Assembly: GCF_009695585.1 (NCBI RefSeq)
Contig: NZ_VUNR01000011.1
Coordinates: forward strand, 23,676-87,675
Direction of reading: 5' to 3'
DNA from: Anaerovibrio slackiae
Lineage (GTDB): Bacteria > Bacillota > Negativicutes > Selenomonadales > Selenomonadaceae
DNA length: 64,000 nucleotides
Positions within the stretch are counted from its first letter, which is position 1, and the number at the start of each line of letters is the position of its first letter. A program made the translations under genes and the position numbers. Positions 34,471 through 41,339 of the stretch are shown in pieces. Under the pieces are notes generated by a model. It was not told where the DNA came from. It did no database searches and saw only the letters and a program-made list of their open reading frames with translations.

Positions 34471-35597
34471 TCAAGTATCGGAAATTTGTGTTTGTCGATA
34501 AAATAAATATTTTTTACAAAATCATCTTGTAACTCTATTGGCGGAACAATAATATTTAGCGATTTTATTGCATCAAAATTTAAGCCAGCTTTAACTCCGT
34601 TTTGGTTTTTACTGCAAAACTGTCGTTTGCCAGCATCTGTTTCTAAGTAATAAGAAATATATTGAGGATTTATCCTATTTTGGTCTAATCGTACTAAAGA
34701 TAGATGTTGATTAATATATGCACCTCTAGAAGATATATCTTTGTCTATTACACCAGTTCTTCCCAAATCAGCAGTTATACTAATTAATAAGTCACCACAT
34801 TTCACCTTAGTTCTTTCTGCTTCTTTATTCTTCGGTGCTTTTATATATTGAATATCATCTAACACTATTTTATTGTTTTTTACATTCTTTATTGTAAGAA
34901 ATAACTCATTTTCTTCATTAACGAAATATTTAGCCCATCCACGTGAACCAGATGTAAGAAAGTCAATATATTCTTCTAGTTTGTGTTCTTCCCACCCCAG
35001 TGGATTTATTACAGTATCTCCAAACATCTCAACAAATAAAGATTTAGTTAATAAATCTAGTTTTTTCAACTGTTGATTTTTTAATGATATTATATTATCG
35101 ATCCTATTTAATGTGTTATAAATTTTCTTTTGTTCAACCATGTTAGGCAGAAATAACGGTATGCTTTTTAAATCTGCAATTGAAAAACTTGCTTGATTGA
35201 CAGATTTTTTTGCTATTTTTTTTATATATTTTTTAAATGTATTACTTTTAAAGTAGTATTCAGCATATTCTGGTAATATGAAATTCCGATTAGCTTTTAG
35301 TCTTAATAAATTCATTCCGTGAATAATACACTCGTTTTTTTGCATTTTATACATAACAGCTCTACCTAAATATGCCATACTATTAATATGTGACATCAAT
35401 ATATCGCCATCTTGCAAAATATATTCGGTATATTTTTTCTTATCATGTATTCCAGCATATCCCATTTTATCTCTGTTAAAGGTATCATTTGCTAGTGTTT
35501 CTATGCGAGTTATGGGTATACCACCAGAAATAACTCCTTGCTTTATATTAGCACCATTTTTTATATAAAAAAAGCAATCATTAACATTAATAGTCAT
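34467..35597 (-). CDS. hsdS: Type I restriction specificity subunit HsdS-2 (silent orientation)
   Basis: 376 residues, two target-recognition domains that differ from HsdS-1 and the same conserved blocks: LDLLTKSLFVEMFGDTVINP in the centre and a C-terminal LQDDFVKNIYFIDKHK. It points toward the recombinase and away from hsdM. A TATAAT-like sequence about 45-50 bp upstream of its ATG could drive some expression even in this orientation. In the inverted form it would sit behind hsdM exactly as HsdS-1 does now. AT-rich. Confidence 0.92.
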   Translation of the reverse strand: MTINVNDCFFYIKNGANIKQGVISGGIPITRIETLANDTFNRDKMGYAGIHDKKKYTEYILQDGDILMSHINSMAYLGRAVMYKMQKNECIIHGMNLLRLKANRNFILPEYAEYYFKSNTFKKYIKKIAKKSVNQASFSIADLKSIPLFLPNMVEQKKIYNTLNRIDNIISLKNQQLKKLDLLTKSLFVEMFGDTVINPLGWEEHKLEEYIDFLTSGSRGWAKYFVNEENELFLTIKNVKNNKIVLDDIQYIKAPKNKEAERTKVKCGDLLISITADLGRTGVIDKDISSRGAYINQHLSLVRLDQNRINPQYISYYLETDAGKRQFCSKNQNGVKAGLNFDAIKSLNIIVPPIELQDDFVKNIYFIDKHKFPILD

Positions 35598-35671
35598 ATT
35601 TTCACATCCGTACTAAAAAATATTATACAGGAAAGTTAGCGTAGTATTCTTGTAACTAGGAGCAGATAATG

Positions 35672-35892
35672 TGATGGGTGGATGGGGCGGTGCCAATGCA
35701 AGGCACTGAGACGCGCCTCGGTGCTTAGCGATTTGCAAGCCGTAGGCGCAGCAAGAGCTTAGCATCCGCTAGGCGTGGATAGTAGCGCGAGCGTGCCTGC
35801 ATTGGCATTGCTCCTCCACCCATTGGAACAGTTGCTGTTTACTATTTACGATACTGTAATGTAGCACTTTTGATACAAAAAATTGTAATTTG
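35672..35892 (-). repeat. 221-bp inverted repeat, right copy (between hsdS-2 and hsdR)
   Basis: Reverse complement of 31298-31518 with about four mismatches. It lies in the 498-bp gap 35598-36095; the rest of that gap holds the short leader of hsdS-2 on one side and a ~200-bp AT-rich leader of hsdR on the other, with no gene seen. Confidence 0.92.
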
Positions 35893-36095
35893 CCAGTGTC
35901 CAAACTGACAAAATGGCAAAATTTCATCTATAAGATTCTCAAAAATAATGCAACTAAAGTCATAAAATGGTACAATGATACCTGATAAGAGCAATGAGGA
36001 TAAAGGTCAGATTTTATCCGTTAAATTTATTAAAATTCGTTATTTCATTCAAATAATATCAGAATAGCAGTATCATTTGGCAAGGGGATGACATA

Positions 36096-39000
36096 ATGTC
36101 CAATTTTGCATTTTTGGCAGGTTTGACGAATTTCAAAATGTTTGCAGCAGCAGCTATAGAGGCAGAAAAAGTATATGCTACCAGCCCTGCTATGTGTGCT
36201 ATTGGCTGCCGCAAGGCATTGGAATTGGCTGTCAAGTGGGTTTATGCCGCAGACAAGACCATAGAAATGCCATATAGGGATAACCTGCAATCCCTCATCC
36301 ATGAGCCATCTTTTAAAGATGCTGTAGATGAAAGAACCTGGGTAAAGCTGCCTTATATTATAAAATTGGGCAATCTGTCTGTACATACTGAGAGAAATGT
36401 ACGTCCCGAAGAAGTAATTTTCAGCTTAAAAGGATTGTTTGAGTTTATTCAATGGATTAATTATTGCTATGGCAGTGATGAGGAGCGTTTTTTTGATGAA
36501 AAATTGATTCCTAAAAAACGTGTACAGCTGGATGTAGACAAAATCAAACAGCAGGAAAGCTTGCTGGCAATAAAGGACGAAAAGCTGAAGGAGATGGAAA
36601 AGCAGCTGGCTGCAATGGCTGCTGAATTGGCAGCAGCCAAAGCTGTGCATACTGAACAGCGAAGCTTTAATCCGGAAGAAATTTCTGAGTATGAAACTCG
36701 CAAACGCTATATTGACCTGGATTTAAAATTGATGGGCTGGAAATTCAAGGGGACAGATGGCTACAACGTATCTGAGGAATATGAAGTCAATGATATGACT
36801 GGTGTGCTGGGGCAGAAGGGGTACATAGATTATCTGCTGTTTGGTGATGATGGCAAGCCGTTGGCTGTGGTTGAGGCAAAGAGGACTTCTCTAGATGCGA
36901 AAAAAGGCAAGATTCAGGCTGAGTTGTATGCGGACTGTGTAGAGCGCAAATTTGGGCGCAGACCATTTATTTTTTATACGAATGGTTTTGAGACCTATTT
37001 TTGGGATGATAAATCCATGCCTGACAGGCTGGTAAGTTCTGTTTTTAGCAAGGAAGATTTGGAAAAATTGGTGAATCGCCGCTCGTTTGCTAAAGATTCC
37101 GGCATGTATGAAATAAATCGTGAGATCAGCGGGCGAAAATACCAGATGGAAGCTATTCGTTCTGTATGTGATGGCCTGAGGAAAAAGGTTAGGCGTCATC
37201 TCTTGGTGATGGCTACTGGGACAGGCAAGACACGCACAGCAGCAGGGCTGGTAGATATTCTGTCAAGGTCTGGTCATGTGACCAATATTTTATTTTTGGC
37301 TGACCGCAGGGCACTAGTAAAGCAGGCAAGAGATGCGTTCAAAGATTATCTGCCGAAGATGTCTTTGTGCAATCTTTGCGAAAATAAGCAGGATTATAAC
37401 GCCAGAATTGTCTTTTCCACTTATCCAACCATCCTTGGGGCAATTGATGATACCAAGTCAAAGGATGGCAGTATTCTCTATACTCCGGCGCATTTTGATT
37501 TGATTATAATTGATGAAGCTCATCGCAGTATCTTTAAAAAGTATAAGGTTATTTTTGATTATTTTGATGCCGTGCTGGTAGGTTTAACGGCTACGCCTAA
37601 GACAGATGTGGACACGAATACGTATGATTTTTTTCAGTTGGAGGATGATGTACCTACCTTTGCTTATGAGTATGAAACTGCTGTAGAGGAAGGGTATCTT
37701 GTGCCTTACTACAATTATGAAGTCAAGACCAAATTTGTGTGCGAAGGCATAAAATATGATGAATTATCAGATGAAGAAAAACAGCGTTACGAGGAAGATT
37801 TTGCAGAAGATGATGTTGTACCGGCATACATATCCGAAAGCCTTATAAATAAGCGAGTATTCAACAAGGGAACTGTGGACAGGGTTATCACTGATTTAAT
37901 GAGCAGGGGAATTAAAATCAACGGTGGTGATAAGCTGGGGAAAAGTATCATCTTTGCTGCAACTAAGGAACATGCCAGATATATTGTGGAACGGTTTGAT
38001 GCATTGTATCCCCAGTATGCCGGGCATTTTGCAGCCTGTGTAGTGTGTTCAGATGATTATGCTCAGACGGTGATTGATGATTTTAAAATTGCAGAAAAAG
38101 CTCCCTTTATAGCAGTGTCTGTTGATATGATGGATACGGGTATTGATGTGCCTGAGGCGGTAAATTTAGTCTTTTTCAAGAAGGTGCGCAGTAAAAGCAA
38201 ATTCTGGCAGATGATTGGCAGGGGGACAAGGCTCTGCAGGGATTTAAACTGTGTTGATACGCAAAGCGGCGAATATGCTGACAAAAAATATTTTCTGATT
38301 TTTGATTATGGGCAGAATTTTGATTTTTTCAGAACCCATAAGAAGGGCTTTGAAAACGGGGCAGTGCAGTCTCTGACAGAAAGTATTTTTATCAAGCAGG
38401 TGCGACTAATCAAGGAATTGCAGGAGCCGGTTTTTGCTGAGGCAAGATACCAGCAGTTCAGGGATGAGCTGATTGGGATTATTGTCGGACAGATTCAGGC
38501 GTTAAACAGGCAGTCTGTGGTGGTGCGCCTGAAACGCAGGTATGTGGACAAATATAATCATGCAGATGCTTTTACCTGCCTTAGTGAGGATGCCAAAGGT
38601 GAGCTGATTAAGGAATTGGCACCGCTCGTATATAATGATGAGCAGGATGAATTTGCCAAGCGTTTTGATAATTTCATGTATGGCATGATGCTGGCTTTGA
38701 TAGGGAAGCACAGTTCCTTTAAGTCAGCAAAAAAGCAGCTGATTAAGACTGCTGATTTGCTGATTGCAAAGGCTGTAATTCCGCAGATAAAAAATAAATT
38801 GCCGGAAATTCAGGCAGTGCAGGCGGATGAATACTGGGAGGCTAATGACATACTTCTGTTTGAGCATACAAGAAAGCAATTGCGCGGACTTGTCCAGCTC
38901 TTATATGATGGCAGGCGCATGAAAATCATCAAGACAGTCCTGACAGATCCTGTTCTAGATGAAAAGGAAGGACAGACACTGCCTCAGGAAGAAAACTTTG

Positions 39001-39470
39001 AAAATTATAAAAGAAAAGTCAATCAGTATATTGAGGCGAACAAAGAAAGCCTGGCTATATTCAAGCTTATTCATAACAAGCCTATTACTGATGTGGAACT
39101 GGCTGATTTACAGAATGTTTTTCTGCGGCAGCTGGGCAGTGAGGATGATTATAAAAAGGAATTTGGTGCAACTCCTTTGGGAATACTTATCCGCAATATT
39201 GCAGGGATGGATAAGGAAGCTGTTCATGAAGCCTTTGCCGATTTTATTAACAGTCAAAGGCTTAACCAAAATCAGATTGTCTTTGTTGACAAATTGGTGG
39301 AGTATGTACGGGTAAATGGGTATGTAAAGACAGGTGATGTTTTTGACCATGCGCCTTTTGACAAGCCAAAATCAATGTATGATATGTTTGAGATGCCGCA
39401 GATAGAGGAGATTTGGAATATTATTGATTCTTTTAGCAGGAACGCCCTTGTGCAGGATGATGCAGTGTAG
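36096..39470 (+). CDS. hsdR: Type I restriction endonuclease/translocase subunit with DUF4145 N-terminus
   Basis: 1124 residues. Residues ~1-135 look like a DUF4145 domain (CAIGCRKALELAVKWVYAAD), joined by a coiled coil (~145-195). The nuclease region has a PD-(D/E)xK site with Asp and VVEAKRTS near residue 250. The SF2 translocase follows: Walker A ATGTGKT at ~373, IIDEAHRS at ~471, GLTATPK and MIGRGTRLCRD. The C-terminal ~350 residues are helical and bind the methylase core. It cleaves unmethylated DNA after ATP-driven translocation. ATG 36096 has AAGGGG. It lies outside the invertible segment, so cutting and marking specificities switch together. Confidence 0.93.
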   Translation: MSNFAFLAGLTNFKMFAAAAIEAEKVYATSPAMCAIGCRKALELAVKWVYAADKTIEMPYRDNLQSLIHEPSFKDAVDERTWVKLPYIIKLGNLSVHTERNVRPEEVIFSLKGLFEFIQWINYCYGSDEERFFDEKLIPKKRVQLDVDKIKQQESLLAIKDEKLKEMEKQLAAMAAELAAAKAVHTEQRSFNPEEISEYETRKRYIDLDLKLMGWKFKGTDGYNVSEEYEVNDMTGVLGQKGYIDYLLFGDDGKPLAVVEAKRTSLDAKKGKIQAELYADCVERKFGRRPFIFYTNGFETYFWDDKSMPDRLVSSVFSKEDLEKLVNRRSFAKDSGMYEINREISGRKYQMEAIRSVCDGLRKKVRRHLLVMATGTGKTRTAAGLVDILSRSGHVTNILFLADRRALVKQARDAFKDYLPKMSLCNLCENKQDYNARIVFSTYPTILGAIDDTKSKDGSILYTPAHFDLIIIDEAHRSIFKKYKVIFDYFDAVLVGLTATPKTDVDTNTYDFFQLEDDVPTFAYEYETAVEEGYLVPYYNYEVKTKFVCEGIKYDELSDEEKQRYEEDFAEDDVVPAYISESLINKRVFNKGTVDRVITDLMSRGIKINGGDKLGKSIIFAATKEHARYIVERFDALYPQYAGHFAACVVCSDDYAQTVIDDFKIAEKAPFIAVSVDMMDTGIDVPEAVNLVFFKKVRSKSKFWQMIGRGTRLCRDLNCVDTQSGEYADKKYFLIFDYGQNFDFFRTHKKGFENGAVQSLTESIFIKQVRLIKELQEPVFAEARYQQFRDELIGIIVGQIQALNRQSVVVRLKRRYVDKYNHADAFTCLSEDAKGELIKELAPLVYNDEQDEFAKRFDNFMYGMMLALIGKHSSFKSAKKQLIKTADLLIAKAVIPQIKNKLPEIQAVQADEYWEANDILLFEHTRKQLRGLVQLLYDGRRMKIIKTVLTDPVLDEKEGQTLPQEENFENYKRKVNQYIEANKESLAIFKLIHNKPITDVELADLQNVFLRQLGSEDDYKKEFGATPLGILIRNIAGMDKEAVHEAFADFINSQRLNQNQIVFVDKLVEYVRVNGYVKTGDVFDHAPFDKPKSMYDMFEMPQIEEIWNIIDSFSRNALVQDDAV

Positions 39471-39676
39471 CTTTACCCTGTCAAGGATTTTCCAATAAAG
39501 CACAATGATTTGTTCGGTTGTAGAAGTAGAAGGAGTGAGTGATTATCATAGCAGTAAAGATACTTTGTATATCTCGTGCTTTACTTACAGGTGAATTATG
39601 ATGCGGAATTATTGGAATTAAATGAAAAAATATGTTGATAATCATACATGATACAATAAAAATTGAGGTGGTTGAT

Positions 39677-39946
39677 ATGATGCATTTCTATACAGAGATG
39701 GAAGGCTGGACAACGTTGTTTTCGGATATTATGGTAGGAGATTATGACCAGGAAAGCATCAAGTTGATATTTGAGAAGCCGATAGAGAATGGGTTTGCTC
39801 ATGGGGAGCTAATGCTTCCTGATATGACATGGAATAAACAGTTGTCTATGACTGAGGATGATGTGTTTTACCTTGAGCAATACGCTTTAGATAATTCTCC
39901 GTTGATTTGGGAACTTTCAAGGGAGGGAAATGGATGCCTACAGTAA
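39677..39946 (+). CDS. Small protein paired with a DUF4160 gene
   Basis: 89 residues from ATG 39677 (GAGGTGG site). Acidic, with KLIFEKPIENGFAHGELMLP and a Tyr/Trp-containing C-terminus. I do not recognise the family; DUF2442-like partners normally accompany DUF4160 genes, and this may be a distant one. It overlaps the DUF4160 gene by 13 bp, so the pair is translationally coupled. Confidence 0.55.
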   Translation: MMHFYTEMEGWTTLFSDIMVGDYDQESIKLIFEKPIENGFAHGELMLPDMTWNKQLSMTEDDVFYLEQYALDNSPLIWELSREGNGCLQ

Positions 39947-40188
39947 TAAAACTTGGCGCATATACCATATTTATATGGACTAATGACCACGAACCTGTAC
40001 ATGTTCATGTATGCAAAGGCAGCCCTCATGAAAATGCTACGAAGATCATGGTTCCTGCTGATGGTTCTCCTTATGTCGAACACAATAAGGATAAGATACC
40101 AAACAAGGATATGAAAACAATATTGCGCTGGATAGCTCAAAATAAAGGAAGAATATATCTGATGTGGTATCGAATCCATCAAGACTAG
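39934..40188 (+). CDS. DUF4160 protein
   Basis: 84 residues from ATG 39934 (GGGAGGG site inside the preceding gene). MPTVIKLGAYTIFIWTNDHE then PVHVHVCKG is the DUF4160 signature, with the conserved His-Val-His. Such genes are often paired with a small partner and have been suggested as toxin-antitoxin units; no activity is established. The neighbouring restriction locus and duplicated DNA mark this as an accessory region. Confidence 0.75.
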   Translation: MPTVIKLGAYTIFIWTNDHEPVHVHVCKGSPHENATKIMVPADGSPYVEHNKDKIPNKDMKTILRWIAQNKGRIYLMWYRIHQD

Positions 40189-40202
40189 TATAGTGATGAA
40201 GG

Positions 40203-40323
40203 GCGTATCTATTGTTATAATTGGTATGCCTTTTTGGTTGTATAGCTTTGTTCTGCCAAGGATTTTGTAGTGAAGTGGTGTGCAATTGTTTTGCAAAGGA
40301 AAGAATGAGATAAATATGGCTAA
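40203..40323 (+). repeat. Duplicated terminator-promoter-start unit, degenerate copy
   Basis: Corresponds to 40933-41058: a GCGTATC...GTATGCCTTTTT hairpin with a weakened stem, then CAAGGATTTTGTAG, then AATGAGATAAATATGGCTAA, covering a start codon. Here the start codon opens a reading frame of only 16 residues (40316-40366), so this copy has lost its gene. A third partial copy of the core CTGTCAAGGATTTT is at 39478-39491 after hsdR. Confidence 0.7.
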
Positions 40324-40436
40324 TCTGATAGTAGCCTCTTTCGTGTGTGGAAAATTTTGCAGATGAAAAGTTAGATTTTTCTTGGTTGTGGCATGTGACA
40401 TAATAAAATTAATCGTAAAAGGAGGATGAGTTTGTC

Positions 40437-40898
40437 GTGGGGCAGGAATATATAATCATGCTGGCGATTTTGTTGTGCAGTATAGTTGGTCATAATATGT
40501 CCGTGGCTTATGCAGCCGGAGCGGTGATAATTTTGAAGCTGATGGGGCTAAATCAGCTAATAGATATTTTGGGCGATAAGGGGATAAGATGGGGGATTAT
40601 CCTTTTGACGGCAGCTATCTTAGTGCCCATTGCTACAGGCAAGATTACCTTGGAAAATATTTGGCATTGCTTTCAGAGTCCGGCAGGCATTATTTCCCTG
40701 ATTGTAGGGGCGGGGGTTGCCATTTTTGGTTATTTGGGCGTAGACTATATGAAAGCATCGCCGGAGGTGGCAACAGCACTGATTATAGGTACCATGATAG
40801 GCGTATTTTTCTTCAAGGGTGTTCCGGTAGGTCCCTTGATTGCCTCCGGTGTGGTGTATGTGATTATGAGTATTGCTCAGAAATTTATGGGAGAGTAG
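40437..40898 (+). CDS. DUF441 (UPF0756, YeaL-type) membrane protein
   Basis: 153 residues from GTG 40437; GGAGG lies about 11 bp upstream. Four to five hydrophobic helices. The family pattern shows in SVAYAAGAVIILKLMGLNQL, DKGIRWGIILLTAAILVPIA, TGKITLENI and a final GPLIASGVVYVIMSIA. The protein is of unknown function and widely distributed. It lies between the two copies of a duplicated unit. Confidence 0.88.
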   Translation: MGQEYIIMLAILLCSIVGHNMSVAYAAGAVIILKLMGLNQLIDILGDKGIRWGIILLTAAILVPIATGKITLENIWHCFQSPAGIISLIVGAGVAIFGYLGVDYMKASPEVATALIIGTMIGVFFFKGVPVGPLIASGVVYVIMSIAQKFMGE

Positions 40899-40932
40899 GT
40901 TAAATTATTTTTCGGTCCTAAATTGCAATAAG

Positions 40933-41058
40933 AGCGTATCGATTGTTGTAATCGATATGCCTTTTTGTTTGCATAACTTTGCCCTGTCAAGGATTTTGTA
41001 GTAAAATAGTAGGTAATAGTTTTGCAGCTGAAATGAAAGGATGAGATAGATATGGCTA
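40933..41058 (+). repeat. Duplicated terminator-promoter-start unit, intact copy
   Basis: It holds a strong terminator (GCGTATCGATT 40934-40944 with AATCGATATGC 40950-40960, then CTTTTT), followed by a promoter-like pair TTGCCC (40979-40984) and TAAAAT (41002-41007) with 17-bp spacing, and the AAAGGATGAGATAGATATGGC ribosome-site/start region of the 74-residue gene at 41052. The sequence parallels 40203-40323. Confidence 0.7.
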
Positions 41059-41276
41059 AGATTAGTACGGGCTACACTCCTGATATGGGAGCGAAGATGC
41101 GCAGCATGCCGGAAATTCATGCCCGGTATCAGCAGTGCTGCCAGAAATACAAGCAGTTCAGAAATTGCAGTGCGGAGTTTCGTGAGCAGAAGGTGATGAT
41201 TTACTCGGAGCTGAAAACCCTGGGCTGGGTGCTGGGGAAGTCAGACCGGCAGGTAAATCAGGAAGCAAATTTTTGA
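41052..41276 (+). CDS. Small hypothetical protein
   Basis: 74 residues, basic, probably cytoplasmic; residues ~17-60 form one or two amphipathic helices with two Cys pairs (YQQCCQKYK, FRNCSAEF). No family recognised. AAAGGATGAG is a plausible ribosome site and a promoter lies ~45 bp upstream. It is followed by 63 bp and the M16C protease gene, but it is not obviously related. Confidence 0.55.
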   Translation: MAKISTGYTPDMGAKMRSMPEIHARYQQCCQKYKQFRNCSAEFREQKVMIYSELKTLGWVLGKSDRQVNQEANF

Positions 41277-41339
41277 TGCAATGATTTTAGTTTTAGCTTA
41301 GATTTAGTTTAGTTTAACCACAACAAAGGGGATTGATTT

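Larger units (their letters stand above)
31298..35892. mobile_element. Putative invertible segment carrying two hsdS genes, an MNT-HEPN gene and a tyrosine recombinase
   Basis: Both hsdS genes start 74-76 bp inside a repeat copy and point inward, so the segment is symmetric about its ends. Recombination across the inverted repeats would exchange which hsdS follows hsdM. A recombinase gene inside the segment is the likely driver, although homologous recombination over 221 bp is also possible. Inversion itself is not shown by a single sequence. Confidence 0.75.
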
